Part shown: positions 16,875 to 26,206 of the stretch, piece after piece | How the letters are laid out: each line of letters opens with the position of its first letter | Numbering within the stretch: the stretch's first letter is position 1 | From: Streptomyces capitiformicae | Lineage (GTDB): Bacteria; Actinomycetota; Actinomycetes; Streptomycetales; Streptomycetaceae | Reading direction: 5' to 3' | DNA length: 64,000 nt | Assembly: GCF_002214185.1 (NCBI RefSeq) | Contig: NZ_CP022161.1 | Coordinates: 310,001 to 374,000 of the forward strand | Made by a program: the position numbers and the translations under genes | Notes under the pieces: generated by a model | The model's input: only the letters and a program-made list of their open reading frames with translations | The model's database searches: none | Told to the model about the DNA's origin: nothing

Positions 16875-18796
16875 AGGGCGACTTCACCCGGCGGACGTTC
16901 CGCAGCGGGAACCACTACCGCGGCGTGCTCATGCAGCAGGGCCGGGTGCAGCTTGACGCCGACTGGAATGAGCAGTTGGACATCCAGCTCCACCACGACG
17001 AGACCACCGCGCGGGATGCCATCGGCGCCCATGGCGGACCGCGGGGCGCCGCCGGATTCGCGATCACCGATCCCAAGGGCGCCGATCCCCGTGACTGCCC
17101 TCCGGAGGACCTGTGGCTGTCCCTGGGCCGCTACTACGTCGACGGCATTCTCTGCGAGAACGACAACCCGGTGCAGCTGGAGAACCAGCCCGACCTGCCG
17201 GAGCTGGGGCTGCCCGACGCCGACGGCCGGTTCGTCGCCTATCTGGACGTCTGGCGGGAGCACCTCACCGCCCTGGAGCGGCCCGAACTGCGCGAGGTCG
17301 CCCTCGGCGGCCCGGACACGGGCACCAGAAGCCGTACGGTGTGGCAGGTCCGCCTGGAGCAGATGGCCAACCCCGAGGCCACCCCCGACAAGGTCGCCCA
17401 ACCCTGGAAACCGCGCGACAGCAGGACCCGCGGGCAGCTCCGCGCGCGGGCGCAGCCGCCGGAGGCCGGCCCCACGCCGGGCGTCGTCCCGCCGCACGCG
17501 GGCTACCGCCGGGTGGAGAACCAGCTGTACCGGGTGGAGATCCACGAGGGCAGCGACGGCAGCCCGTCCTTTGTATGGTCCCGGGACAACGGCACGGTCG
17601 CCGCACGGCTGGTCGGCTGGTCCCCTCAGGCGATCACTGTCGATTCCCCCGGCCGGGACGAGGCGCTCGGCTTCTCCATGGGCCAGTGGGTGGAAGTGAC
17701 CAACCATGCCCGCACCCGTCGGGGAGAGCACGGCGCCCTGGCCCAACTGGGCGAGGTGTCTGGTACCGAGCTGAAGGTTGTTCATTGGGTGGGCAACCCG
17801 CTCGGGCTGTCCGGCTCCCCCGGTGCCGTAGTACGCCGCTGGGACTCCCCGGGCGCGGTGCCGATCACCGGCGACTGGATCGAGCTGGAGGACGGCGTAC
17901 AGGTCCAGTTCGAGCCGGGCGCCTTCCATCGCACCGGCGACTACTGGCTCATCCCGGCCAGGACCGCCGCCCTCTCCCTGACCGACCTCGACTCCGACAT
18001 CCCCGGAAACGTCGAATGGCCCCGCGGGGAGGACGGCGTCCCGGTCTATCAGCTGCCGGACGGCATCAAGCACCACACCGCCGCCATCGCCCTGCTCGAC
18101 CGCGTCAGCGGTCTGTGGACCCGGGTGTCCGACTACCGTGCGCTGTTCGCTCCGCTCGCCGCGGCCGCACCGGGCCTCCACGTGAAGCACGTCCGGCTGC
18201 TGCCGCGCAAGGAAACGAACGAAATGGACGAGGACACCAACGACGGGGAACTGGGCAACGACACCAGCGTCGCCACGGACGACTTCCTCCGCAGCTTTGT
18301 CGTCGTGGGCTTCGACGATGTCCCGGCCCCCGTGCCCGCCACCGACCAATCCGTGCTCACCGTCACCCTCGACCTGCCCTACCCCTTGTCCCCCGCCGAG
18401 CGGGACGCCTGGCGGTTGCCACCCGGCCAATTCCTGGGCACCCAGTCCTTCGACCTCGCCGGCGTCTTGAAGAACGCCGGTAGCGCATTGCGTTGGATAC
18501 CGGACCTTTTCCTTGTCAAACGCCTGCAGTCACTTCTGCTCGACAAGGAGATGCCCGACCGCATCCGCTGCCGCCTCACCCTCAACGGCCGCGCCCTCAC
18601 CGCTAAGGACCACCCCGACCGCCTTCTCAACGGCCTCGCCCTCACCCGGCCCCGCCCCGACGGCACCACCGAAGTGGTCCTTCCCACCGTCGACGACGTC
18701 CGCGGCGCCGACTTCACCTTCTGGTTCTGGATCGAACGCGCCCGCGTCAAGAGTGCCTTCGACGACTCGACATTCGACGAGAACGTTTTCAGCTAA
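16871..18796 (+). CDS. DUF6519-type eCIS protein
   Basis: 641 residues, ATG with GGAAGG site, ATGA overlap. The opening MKGDFTRRTFRSGNHYRGVL, MQQGRVQLDADWNEQ is diagnostic of the DUF6519 family found in eCIS loci. Other marks: YYVDGILCEN, FVAYLDVWREHLTALERPEL, FVWSRDNGTVAARL and GDYWLIPART, suggesting beta-rich, possibly carbohydrate-contacting modules. Likely an exterior baseplate or tail-fibre component; exact role unknown. The last 230 residues have no recognised domain. Confidence 0.75.
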   Translation: MKGDFTRRTFRSGNHYRGVLMQQGRVQLDADWNEQLDIQLHHDETTARDAIGAHGGPRGAAGFAITDPKGADPRDCPPEDLWLSLGRYYVDGILCENDNPVQLENQPDLPELGLPDADGRFVAYLDVWREHLTALERPELREVALGGPDTGTRSRTVWQVRLEQMANPEATPDKVAQPWKPRDSRTRGQLRARAQPPEAGPTPGVVPPHAGYRRVENQLYRVEIHEGSDGSPSFVWSRDNGTVAARLVGWSPQAITVDSPGRDEALGFSMGQWVEVTNHARTRRGEHGALAQLGEVSGTELKVVHWVGNPLGLSGSPGAVVRRWDSPGAVPITGDWIELEDGVQVQFEPGAFHRTGDYWLIPARTAALSLTDLDSDIPGNVEWPRGEDGVPVYQLPDGIKHHTAAIALLDRVSGLWTRVSDYRALFAPLAAAAPGLHVKHVRLLPRKETNEMDEDTNDGELGNDTSVATDDFLRSFVVVGFDDVPAPVPATDQSVLTVTLDLPYPLSPAERDAWRLPPGQFLGTQSFDLAGVLKNAGSALRWIPDLFLVKRLQSLLLDKEMPDRIRCRLTLNGRALTAKDHPDRLLNGLALTRPRPDGTTEVVLPTVDDVRGADFTFWFWIERARVKSAFDDSTFDENVFS

Positions 18797-18804
18797 GGAG
18801 AGCC

Positions 18805-19347
18805 ATGTCCCTCGACGAGAACCTCACGAACAAGCAACCCGGTGACCTCATCCGCTCCAAGGAATGGAACATCCTCGCCTCCGAGACGGTCCGCCTCGTC
18901 GACGCCGCCAAACTCAACAGCCAGTTGATCGGTATCCAGATGCAGCGGGGGTTGGAGTGGGAGAACGAAAGAACGTCCGGGGACTGGCACATGGTGGCCA
19001 AGGAGACTGTCAACGTCGAGACCGACACGTCGTTCCTGCTGGTCGGGCAGGGTCACGGGCTCTCGAATGCCTCAAATGTTTCTCTGGACGTGGCCATCAG
19101 GGTCAACGGGAAAATTCTTGGGCACGAGGCCACGAACGACCTTTTCTGGGGCATGGGGCTTGTTTCCCCTACCGTCAGCGGCAACACGTCGATCTGGACC
19201 CAGATCGTGGCAATCGCGGAATGCTCGATACCGAGCGGCGAAAGCGGGGTCGAGCTTGTCATGCGATGCCGGAAGCCGAACGGGGGGGGCGGTGCGGTGA
19301 AGTTCAACGCCCCCACTCTCTGGCTCATCCGCCTCGGCGCCAGCTGA
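18805..19347 (+). CDS. Unknown eCIS-operon protein
   Basis: 180 residues; AAGGAG lies 5 bp before ATG and 8 bp after the previous stop. The N-terminal third is helical (NKQPGDLIRSKEWNILASET, VRLVDAAKLNSQ); the rest reads as beta-sandwich (NVSLDVAIRVNGKILGHEAT, VELVMRCRKPNG). The layout of a short helical anchor plus a beta domain fits a fibre tip or receptor-binding part, but I recognise no family. It sits between the DUF6519 protein and the effector, so it could also be an effector-loading adaptor. Confidence 0.65.
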   Translation: MSLDENLTNKQPGDLIRSKEWNILASETVRLVDAAKLNSQLIGIQMQRGLEWENERTSGDWHMVAKETVNVETDTSFLLVGQGHGLSNASNVSLDVAIRVNGKILGHEATNDLFWGMGLVSPTVSGNTSIWTQIVAIAECSIPSGESGVELVMRCRKPNGGGGAVKFNAPTLWLIRLGAS

Positions 19348-19364
19348 CCGAAAGAAGGCCTGCC

Positions 19365-20984
19365 ATGTCCCTCCGCAGATCCCAGGCTCTGCAGCGCGTA
19401 CCCAAGTCGACCTCGGTGCCGAACCGCCCCGAGGAATCACGCGCCCCCGGGCCGCCCCCTGCCGTCTCGGGGCTCCGGTACTCCTTCGCGAACACGGAGG
19501 TTGCCCCCAGCACACAGGTCCAGAGGGTGTTGAGCGCCCCGGGACGCCCGTTGGACGAACCACTGCTCCAGGAGATGGAGACCCGCCTCGGCGCGAACTT
19601 CTCCACCGTACGGATCCACTCCGACCCAGCCGCCGAACGCTCCGCAACGGCCGTCGGCGCCCGTGCCTACACCTCTGGCGAACACATCGTCGCCAGTCCA
19701 GGCGCTCTGGACCGGCGCACCATCGCCCATGAACTCATCCATGTACTCCAGCAGCGCAGCGGTCCCGTGGCGGGCAACGACCACGGCGACGGGCTGCGGG
19801 TGAGCGACCCCTCCGACCGGTTCGAACGCGAGGCGGACGCCAACGCCCAGCGTGCCATGGCCGGCCCGGCTACGACCGTGCTGCAACGGAAGCCGAGTGC
19901 CGGGGGCGGCAGGGCACCGGTTATGAGATCGTCCGGGGCGTACATCATTCAGCGAGCGAAGGGCCATTCACGGAAGGATAAAAAGCCCAGGCGTCGGCGT
20001 GCCAGCGTGGCGGGCATAAAGCGGAGAATTGCGGCTCTGAAGCTCGTGAAGGGGCACTCAGGAGCCGGCATGTGGACGAGGAAGGTTAACGTGAGAGGCC
20101 CCAAATCATTCAAGAAACTTCCGGACCGACAGATCCTCCGACACCTCTCTGCACAGTTCTTCTGGTATGTCAAGAACCGACTGAACGAGGAGGAGCAGGA
20201 GTTTCAGGCAATGTATGTGAACGAGCGCATAGTCGTAGCCAGCAACATGGATTCTTCGACTTTCGAGCTAGCAGAGAAGTTGATCAATGAATTCAATTCC
20301 TACATAGAGGGTAAAATTGACAGAAATCCACTCCGCAGTATTCTCTCTCGGGTTCAGAACCAGGGTGACTCGCGGGCCGAGAACTCTGCCGAAAAGATCT
20401 CCAAGCTGATTGACCCGAAAAATTCCAGGAAGCCACGAAAGGGGGCCGAGCACATGGTTCATAGGCTGCAGAAGTCGGCCCTGGCCAATCCGATCATGAA
20501 GGCGAGTGGCTCCTCGATCGGTGATCTGATCAAGAGCACTCGTGGTACTGGGAAGATAATCTTTCTGACGGAGGCGGGAGACTACCATGCTGAGCAGAAG
20601 CTGGTACTTGCCCTCCAGCGATCGGAATTCGATGGAAAAGCTCACATATATGGGAAAAAGCGGCCTTGTACACTCTGCTCGGCAACTCTGGATTATGCCG
20701 TTGCTCGAGGAGGCATGGATATCGATTTCAACCGCCACCCCGGTGGGTATTGGCATACCGCGGCCCCCGGACTGGTGAAACTCGCCAACATGTTGGGAGC
20801 AAGCGCTGACGAGTTCGAAAAATGGCTCGATGATTGGGGTGGCAAGCTGGGCATCAAAGGTATGAGCAAGGCCGTCAGGATGAACAGTAAGGGGGTGAAA
20901 ATCTCGGATCAGGCATATGACTCGGCTTCGGATAACGAGCTGGGGGAAAGCGGTGACGAGTCGGATTCGGATATGGAAGATTAG
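19365..20984 (+). CDS. eCIS effector: DUF4157 domain plus deaminase-like toxin
   Basis: 539 residues, GAAAGAAGG before ATG. Residues about 55-170 are a DUF4157 domain: LGANFSTVRIHSDPAA, VGARAYTSGEHIV, the zincin motif HELIH (122-126) with VLQQ, then VSDPSDRFEREADANA. From about residue 190 (near 19930) the protein becomes lysine/asparagine-rich and the DNA AT-richer. The C-terminus holds HAE (408-410) and PCTLC (434-438), the zinc-ligand and catalytic spacing of cytidine-deaminase-fold toxins. An acidic tail (DESDSDMED) ends it. DUF4157 marks eCIS cargo; the toxin domain is inferred from motifs. Confidence 0.8.
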   Translation: MSLRRSQALQRVPKSTSVPNRPEESRAPGPPPAVSGLRYSFANTEVAPSTQVQRVLSAPGRPLDEPLLQEMETRLGANFSTVRIHSDPAAERSATAVGARAYTSGEHIVASPGALDRRTIAHELIHVLQQRSGPVAGNDHGDGLRVSDPSDRFEREADANAQRAMAGPATTVLQRKPSAGGGRAPVMRSSGAYIIQRAKGHSRKDKKPRRRRASVAGIKRRIAALKLVKGHSGAGMWTRKVNVRGPKSFKKLPDRQILRHLSAQFFWYVKNRLNEEEQEFQAMYVNERIVVASNMDSSTFELAEKLINEFNSYIEGKIDRNPLRSILSRVQNQGDSRAENSAEKISKLIDPKNSRKPRKGAEHMVHRLQKSALANPIMKASGSSIGDLIKSTRGTGKIIFLTEAGDYHAEQKLVLALQRSEFDGKAHIYGKKRPCTLCSATLDYAVARGGMDIDFNRHPGGYWHTAAPGLVKLANMLGASADEFEKWLDDWGGKLGIKGMSKAVRMNSKGVKISDQAYDSASDNELGESGDESDSDMED

Positions 20985-21154
20985 GACTGCCCTTCGCTGA
21001 CGGTTCTCCAGCGCGTTCCGCTGGGCATGTCGCGCAGAGCTGCCAGGATCGCCGGGACGAGAACGTCGTGGTCACCGGTGAGGAGGGCGGCCACGGCGTC
21101 AGGGGTGAGGTCGATGGTGAGAGCGTCGATGTGGATGGTTACGTCGTCGTCCAT
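20981..21154 (-). CDS. 57-aa ORF at the end of the minus eCIS operon
   Basis: A short [23 protein letters not shown] to [13 protein letters not shown], with GAGGT 6 bp before ATG. It overlaps the end of the AAA+ ATPase gene by 16 bp, and its TAA overlaps the effector's TAG on the opposite strand by 3 bp. Predicted fold: a beta hairpin followed by a helix ([20 protein letters not shown]). Acidic overall, like an adaptor or immunity-like protein. No family recognised. Confidence 0.55.
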   Translation of the reverse strand: MDDDVTIHIDALTIDLTPDAVAALLTGDHDVLVPAILAALRDMPSGTRWRTVSEGQS

Positions 21155-23037
21155 CCGGTGACCTCGGTGGTGGTGAGGGGGCGTTCGAGCTTGGCGTACT
21201 CGGTGCGGGCGGCGGCCAGCAGGTGGTGCATACGGACCGGTTCGCCGGAGTCCGCCGCGAGGTAGGCCGCGGAGAGGGCGATGGTGCTGATCGTGCCGCC
21301 GGGGACGGAGAGTTGGGCCAGGGCGGCGGGGTCCAGGCCGTCGGTGGGGGTCTCCGGGGGGAAGGCCCTGCGCCAGATCTCGGCCCGGGCAGAGGCGTCC
21401 GGGAAGGGGAAGTGGACGGCGAAGCGCAGCCGCCGCAGGAAGGCCGGGTCGAGGGTGTCCTTGAGGTTGGTGGTGAGGACGGCCAGCCCCCGGTAGGCCT
21501 CGATCCGCTGGAGCAGGTAGCCGACCTCGATGTTGGCGTACCGGTCGTGGCTGTCCTTGACCTCGCTCCGTTTGCCGAACAACGCGTCGGCCTCGTCGAA
21601 GAGCAGCACCGCACCGCCCGCCTCGGCGGCGTCGAAGACCCCGCGCAGGTTCTTCTCGGTCTCCCCGATGTACTTGCTCACCACCTGGCTCAGGTCCACC
21701 CGGTACAGGTCGAGACGCAACTCCCCGGCGATCACCTCCGCCGCCAGGGTCTTCCCGGTGCCGCTGGGCCCCGAGAACAGCGCCGCGGTGCCGAGCCCAC
21801 GACCCGTACGGGCGGCGAAGCCCCAGTCCTCCAGGACGGTGACCCGGTGCCGTACATGGGCGGTCAGCTCATGGAGGACGCGAAGCTGATGGTCGGGCAG
21901 GACCAGGTCCGCCCAGCGGGCGCGGGGCTCGATCCCCTGGGCGAGGCCGTCCAGCGAGGGGCGGGCCAGCCGCCGGCAGGCATCCCACAGCGCGGCGCCC
22001 GCCTCGGGCGCGGCCAGTGCCTCCGCCGCCGCGGTGTCGACCGCTTCCAGGCCCAGATCGAACTGCCCCGCCACACGGTCGATCCAGGCCGAGAGGCCCG
22101 CCGCGGCCGGACCGAGGGCCTCGCGCCAGACAGCCCGTGCGTCGTCCGCCCGAGCCGGGCCCACCTCCACGCGAGGACCCGAGCCCACGATCGGCTCGCG
22201 TGAGATCACGACCGTAGGGACGTCGAGTCGGTCGGCCAGGTCGAGGGCGAGGCGGGAGCAGTCCGGGACCGTGTCGTCGACCTCGATGATCCAGGCGGTC
22301 CCGTTCAGCACGGTCTCCCGCTCGCACAGTCGCGCCAGCAGGTCCCGTTCCTCCGGGGCCTTGGGGAGGTCGGCGGCCCGCAGGCAGACGGGCGAGGCGT
22401 GGAATTCCGTGCAGGCCCCGACCGCGGCCGATCTGAGATCCGGGACCGGTCGGCCGTAGAGCAGAACACAACCGGACTCGGCCCGGGACCAGTGGGCCGC
22501 CACCTGCTCGCCCGCCTCCCTCAGCGGCACAGGGAGCGGACCCGGCTCGGGGAGTCGCACGGTGAGCGGTTGAATCCTGGGATCCAGGTAGGCAACCCCG
22601 GTCAGGGCGTGCAGGATCCGCTCGTCGATCCGCAGGGCGCTGACGGTCGGTGTCTCCGGGTGGGTGAGTTCGACCAGATGCCAGCGCCGCAGCGGCCCCG
22701 CCGGAGTGAGCGCGGTCCAGTACGGGTTGGCCAGCTTCGCCAGGCCCAGGCCGAAGGTCGCCCAGGTGCGCTCCGGTGCGTTCTGGGCCTCGGCGCAGGC
22801 ATGGGCGAAGTCCGTGTCCAGTGCGACGCCGGCGCACATCAGCAGCAGATCCCGCTCGAAGTCCGACAGCTCGAAACCGTCTTCGATGTCCTCGAGCGCC
22901 GGGGGCGCGGGCATCGCCTTTCGGAGGTCGTCACGGTGGCGGGCGGCGTCCTCCAGGCCGTCCCCGCCGCTCAGCCGGAGGCGGAGCACATCGAGTGCGG
23001 CCACCAGATACCGCTGGTTCGCGGTGAGCCAGTCCAC
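21139..23037 (-). CDS. eCIS AAA+ ATPase (Afp15/Pvc15-like)
   Basis: 632 residues, GTG start just after the cap gene. Walker A GPSGTGKT at 423-430, Walker [11 protein letters not shown] around 478-487, sensor [10 protein letters not shown] and arginine finger region RRLRF. The N-terminal 400 residues contain helical and degenerate-ATPase-like segments typical of this class ([27 protein letters not shown] without lysine). In Afp/PVC loci this ATPase is required for particle assembly or cargo loading. Confidence 0.9.
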   Translation of the reverse strand: MDWLTANQRYLVAALDVLRLRLSGGDGLEDAARHRDDLRKAMPAPPALEDIEDGFELSDFERDLLLMCAGVALDTDFAHACAEAQNAPERTWATFGLGLAKLANPYWTALTPAGPLRRWHLVELTHPETPTVSALRIDERILHALTGVAYLDPRIQPLTVRLPEPGPLPVPLREAGEQVAAHWSRAESGCVLLYGRPVPDLRSAAVGACTEFHASPVCLRAADLPKAPEERDLLARLCERETVLNGTAWIIEVDDTVPDCSRLALDLADRLDVPTVVISREPIVGSGPRVEVGPARADDARAVWREALGPAAAGLSAWIDRVAGQFDLGLEAVDTAAAEALAAPEAGAALWDACRRLARPSLDGLAQGIEPRARWADLVLPDHQLRVLHELTAHVRHRVTVLEDWGFAARTGRGLGTAALFSGPSGTGKTLAAEVIAGELRLDLYRVDLSQVVSKYIGETEKNLRGVFDAAEAGGAVLLFDEADALFGKRSEVKDSHDRYANIEVGYLLQRIEAYRGLAVLTTNLKDTLDPAFLRRLRFAVHFPFPDASARAEIWRRAFPPETPTDGLDPAALAQLSVPGGTISTIALSAAYLAADSGEPVRMHHLLAAARTEYAKLERPLTTTEVTGWTTT

Positions 23038-23043
23038 GTCGCC

Positions 23044-23697
23044 TCACTCCTTCCGTGGCTTCAACCGCACGTCGATCGTGCGGGTCGCCACCGGTGTGGC
23101 AGTTGTCGGCACCTCACGGCCCTCGATCAGGACCGCCGTCGCCTGGTAGGCGATCGACAGCCGGTAGGAGGAGGGGTAGAGCAACGACCACAGCTTGGTC
23201 GACTCCTCCAGGTCCATCGGTTGCAGGCTGAAGCGCACCGAGTCCGGTTGATCCGCCAGGTCCGAGTGCTGCTGCCAGTCATTGGGGGGGACCGCATCCG
23301 TCGCGAACCGGCGGATCAGTTCCGGGCTCAGCACCGGCCGTGAGGCGAGCGTGCTCACGGTGAGGCCCAGCAGCCGCTGGGGCTCCAGGGTGGATTCGTC
23401 ACCCGAAAAGGTCAGCAGATAGTGCAGGTCGAGCGCCTGCCGAGGACGCGCCACGAGTGACTGGCCGTCGGCACCGCGGGTCGGCAGATCGGCCAGTGTC
23501 CAGGCGCCGTTGGGGGTGACCCGGTACAGGTAGACATTGATCCCCCGGGCCTGCGCATCGGTCGCCGCCAGCGACTGGGGGCGCAGGGTGGTGACCGCGG
23601 TGTTCTCCACACCGCCCAAGGAGGGGTCGGCGAGGGCCTCGACCAGTGTCCGGGTGAGTGCGGCGGTCACCATGGCCACCGCGAGGTGGTTGCTCAT
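23044..23697 (-). CDS. eCIS tail terminator/cap, DUF4255 (Afp16-like)
   Basis: 217 residues, ATGA overlap with the upstream gene. Family features: MSNHLAVAMVTAALTRTLVE, AQARGINVYLYRVTPNGAW, ALDLHYLLTFSGDESTLEPQ, LLGLTVSTLASRPVLSPELI, DLEESTKLWSLLYPSSYRLS. DUF4255 proteins cap tube and sheath and fix particle length. Followed 6 bp later by the ATPase gene. Confidence 0.88.
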   Translation of the reverse strand: MSNHLAVAMVTAALTRTLVEALADPSLGGVENTAVTTLRPQSLAATDAQARGINVYLYRVTPNGAWTLADLPTRGADGQSLVARPRQALDLHYLLTFSGDESTLEPQRLLGLTVSTLASRPVLSPELIRRFATDAVPPNDWQQHSDLADQPDSVRFSLQPMDLEESTKLWSLLYPSSYRLSIAYQATAVLIEGREVPTTATPVATRTIDVRLKPRKE

Positions 23698-24956
23698 CGC
23701 GGCCCTCCTTCTTCCGTACGGCGGGCCAGATAGTCACCCAGCGACAGCGGTCGGGCCGCACGGTCGGGTTGCGCCCGGCGCGGCGGCCGGGGCCGGGACT
23801 CGGCGGACCGGCCGGGCTCCGGTGTGGTCCGTACCTCCACCCGCCCGATGTTCACCGTCACCCGGGGCGGCTGTGGCGGCTGCTCCGCAGACCGGAACAC
23901 CGGCGGTATGGCATCACGTACGGCATCCCTGAGCGAACGCTCCCCGGGCACGCGGAGGTCGGCGGCACGGACCGAGTCGACGGATGACGTCGGCGAGCGC
24001 TCCGGTGACGCGGCGTCGAGTGTGAGTTCTCGCGCGCGGGTCGACAGCACGACGGGACGGTGGGATGCCGGTGGCAGTGGGGCCGGCGCGTCGGCCCACC
24101 GGGGTTCCGGCGCGAGTGGTGCGGGTGGAGGAGGCGAGATCTGCGGGACCGGGACCGGGACCGAGAACGTGGGGGTGGGGGGCAGTTGTGCGCCGATGCT
24201 CATCTCCGGCCGCTCCGGCGACGGCTGGAAGGGCGCCCCTTTCGCTCCAGCAAGGGCATCCCAGGCTGCCGCGAGTGGGGGCACAGCTTCCCGTTCCGGG
24301 TCAGGCATGCCTGTTGCCACGAATGTCGAGGGGGTGGTGGCGGTGGAAGCAACGTTTACGGACGCCGAAGGGGCGATGCCGGTGGAAGCAACGCCTGCGG
24401 ACGCCGAAGAGGCGACGCCGGTAGAAGCAACGCCTACGGACGCCGAAGAGGCGACGCCGGTCGGAGCAACACCTGCGGACGCCGAAGAGGCGACGCCGGT
24501 AGAAGCAACACCTGCGGACGCCGAAGAGGCGACGCCGGTCGGAGCAACACCTGCGGACGCCGAAGGGGCGGCAGCGGTAGGAGCAGTGCTCGCGGAAACA
24601 GGAGGGGCGATGCCGGTGGAAGCAACGCCTACGGACGCCGAAGAGGCGACGCCGGTAGAAGCAACACCTGCGGACGCCGAAGGGGCGGCAGCGGTAGGAG
24701 CAGTGGTCCCGGAAACAGGAGGGGCAGTACTTGCAGGAGCAACACTTGTCGGAACAGAAGGGGCTGCGCCGATTCGATCGCCACCCGCAGCAGGAGCAGA
24801 AGGCGCGACGGCGGCGAGCCCGTCCCCTGGGTTCTCGCCCTCATCCCAGCCCGGGAGTTCGTCCGCCACCGGCTCGAACCGCCCTCTCGGCCGGGGTTCG
24901 AGCACGGGGGTGAGCCCGAGGGTCCGCTCCACCAGGTGGGTCAGGAATCCGCTCAC
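23694..24956 (-). CDS. eCIS protein with central 13-residue repeats
   Basis: 420 residues, GTG start in GTGA overlap with the gp26-like gene. Short conserved ends flank a low-complexity middle: N-terminal FLTHLVERTLGLTPVLEPRP, RGRFEP; C-terminal RVTVNIGRVEVRTTP and LSLGDYLARRTEE, motifs I know from hypothetical proteins at this position in other eCIS loci. Between them lie about ten 39-bp repeats coding V/A-GVASTGVASSAS units. Possibly a flexible tether or length/cargo factor; function unknown. Confidence 0.65.
   Translation of the reverse strand: MSGFLTHLVERTLGLTPVLEPRPRGRFEPVADELPGWDEGENPGDGLAAVAPSAPAAGGDRIGAAPSVPTSVAPASTAPPVSGTTAPTAAAPSASAGVASTGVASSASVGVASTGIAPPVSASTAPTAAAPSASAGVAPTGVASSASAGVASTGVASSASAGVAPTGVASSASVGVASTGVASSASAGVASTGIAPSASVNVASTATTPSTFVATGMPDPEREAVPPLAAAWDALAGAKGAPFQPSPERPEMSIGAQLPPTPTFSVPVPVPQISPPPPAPLAPEPRWADAPAPLPPASHRPVVLSTRARELTLDAASPERSPTSSVDSVRAADLRVPGERSLRDAVRDAIPPVFRSAEQPPQPPRVTVNIGRVEVRTTPEPGRSAESRPRPPRRAQPDRAARPLSLGDYLARRTEEGGPR
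24361..24750 (-). repeat. About ten 39-bp in-frame tandem repeats
   Basis: Consecutive 39-bp units beginning gacgccgaag(a/g)ggcg on the plus strand, with variation at a few fixed sites (cggtagaa/cggtcgga, cacctgcg/cgcctacg). Length is a multiple of three, so copy-number changes would keep the reading frame. Two higher-order blocks, each starting gaaacaggagggg, are visible near 24595 and 24712. Confidence 0.85.
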
Positions 24957-25666
24957 TGTCTCACCAGTTCCAGGTACGCGGCGCGGCGCGCCGGGCTGAG
25001 GGCCAGCACCTCGGGCTCGGTCCAGCCGTAGGCGGTGGCCAGGACGTGCACCTGGTGCAGCAGGGCGACCGCCTGAGCCTGGACCTCGGCCCACAGCAGG
25101 GCGGGTATGTCCAGGGCCGCGGCGGTCTCCGCCCCGCAGTCGGGGCAGCCCGTACGGACGGTCACCGCGCCGCCCGGGGCTGCCTCCTCCATGGCCGCTT
25201 CCACCGCGGCGGCGGTCTCCTCGTCGAGGTCCTCGCCACTGCCGGCCTCGGCCTGTACGCAGCGGGCGAGCAGCAGCCGCCTGCCCGCCACCGCGTCACG
25301 GCCCCGGAGCAGACGCAGGTCGCCGGTGCTGGGCAGCCGGAACCGCACCCCGGAGCCCGAGACCTCCGCCTCCAGCAGGGCGCCGGGCTCACGCCACGGC
25401 GTCCTGGGAAACGCGGTCAGGTCCAGGGGTACGTCGAGCCGTTCACCGCATCCGGTGCACCTCACGCACGCCTGCACGACCCCGCCCGTGAACCTGCTGA
25501 GGACATCGACGAGGACCGCGTCACGGCTGCCCACGTCCGCCGACTCGGCCTGGTCGCGTGACAGCCCGGTCGCCGAGGCCAGCAGGGTCACGGCGCGGTC
25601 GAGCGTGTCCTCCCGCACCCCGCGCTCCCACGCGGTGATCGTCCAGGCTGGGTCGAGGCCGCTCAT
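24953..25666 (-). CDS. gp26-like baseplate protein with Cys pairs
   Basis: 237 residues, ATGA overlap with the tube gene. The opening DPAWTITAWERGVREDTLDR and VTLLASATGLSRDQAESA fit T4 gp26-type baseplate proteins found next to tube genes in eCIS. Two zinc-ribbon-like knuckles, CVRCTGCGERL (about 68-78) and GCPDCG (about 174-179), suggest a bound zinc. The C-terminus HVLATAYGWTEPEVLALSPA, RRAAYLELV is a common hub-side motif. Confidence 0.72.
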   Translation of the reverse strand: MSGLDPAWTITAWERGVREDTLDRAVTLLASATGLSRDQAESADVGSRDAVLVDVLSRFTGGVVQACVRCTGCGERLDVPLDLTAFPRTPWREPGALLEAEVSGSGVRFRLPSTGDLRLLRGRDAVAGRRLLLARCVQAEAGSGEDLDEETAAAVEAAMEEAAPGGAVTVRTGCPDCGAETAAALDIPALLWAEVQAQAVALLHQVHVLATAYGWTEPEVLALSPARRAAYLELVRQ

Positions 25667-26184
25667 CAGCCGGCGAAGGTGGGCTCTGTGGGCTCCGGGA
25701 CGTCCACGTCGCGTTCCCAGCCCTCGTTCTCCAGCTTGATGTGCTGGATCGCGACGGCGTTGGCGTTGGCATCGAGTTCGGGCAGCGCCTGGTACTCGGA
25801 CACCCAGCAGCGGAACACCTTGTAGGCGATGGCGAGTTGGCCCGCCTCGTTGTAGACCTCGATCACGATGTCCTTGCGGAAGTCCCGCAGCGACAGCTCC
25901 GAGGCCAGTCCGGCGCCGTGCATGTGCACCTTGTTCGCCCACTGCTCGAAGTGCGGGTCGTGGGTGACGCCGCGTTCCAGAGTGATGGCGGCGTAGTCGG
26001 TGCGGCCCGGTGACTTGCGGCTGCTGCTGGGGTCCCCGCCGTCCCGATGCGACACCACTTCCGTGGTGCGGGTGAGGGCACCCACCTTGCTGACGCCTGC
26101 GACATAGAGACCGTCCCACCGCACACGGAACTTGAAGTTCTTGTACGGGTCGAAGCGCTGTGCGTTGACAGTGAACTGGGCCAT
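25666..26184 (-). CDS. eCIS inner tube protein (gp19-like)
   Basis: 172 residues. The hallmarks are FDPYKNFKFRVRWDGLYVAG, VSKVGALTRTTEVVSHRDGG, YAAITLERGVTHDPHFEQWA and RKDIVIEVYNEAGQ, the T4 gp19-like tail tube fold shared by all contractile systems. It polymerises into the inner tube inside the sheath. It begins 22 bp after the sheath gene. Confidence 0.92.
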   Translation of the reverse strand: MAQFTVNAQRFDPYKNFKFRVRWDGLYVAGVSKVGALTRTTEVVSHRDGGDPSSSRKSPGRTDYAAITLERGVTHDPHFEQWANKVHMHGAGLASELSLRDFRKDIVIEVYNEAGQLAIAYKVFRCWVSEYQALPELDANANAVAIQHIKLENEGWERDVDVPEPTEPTFAG

Positions 26185-26206
26185 TCTTGTCCGCTCTCGG
26201 TGTCTG

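Noticed and set aside
24361..24750. Possible CRISPR array
   Set aside because: Units are contiguous 39-bp coding repeats without spacers and keep the reading frame.
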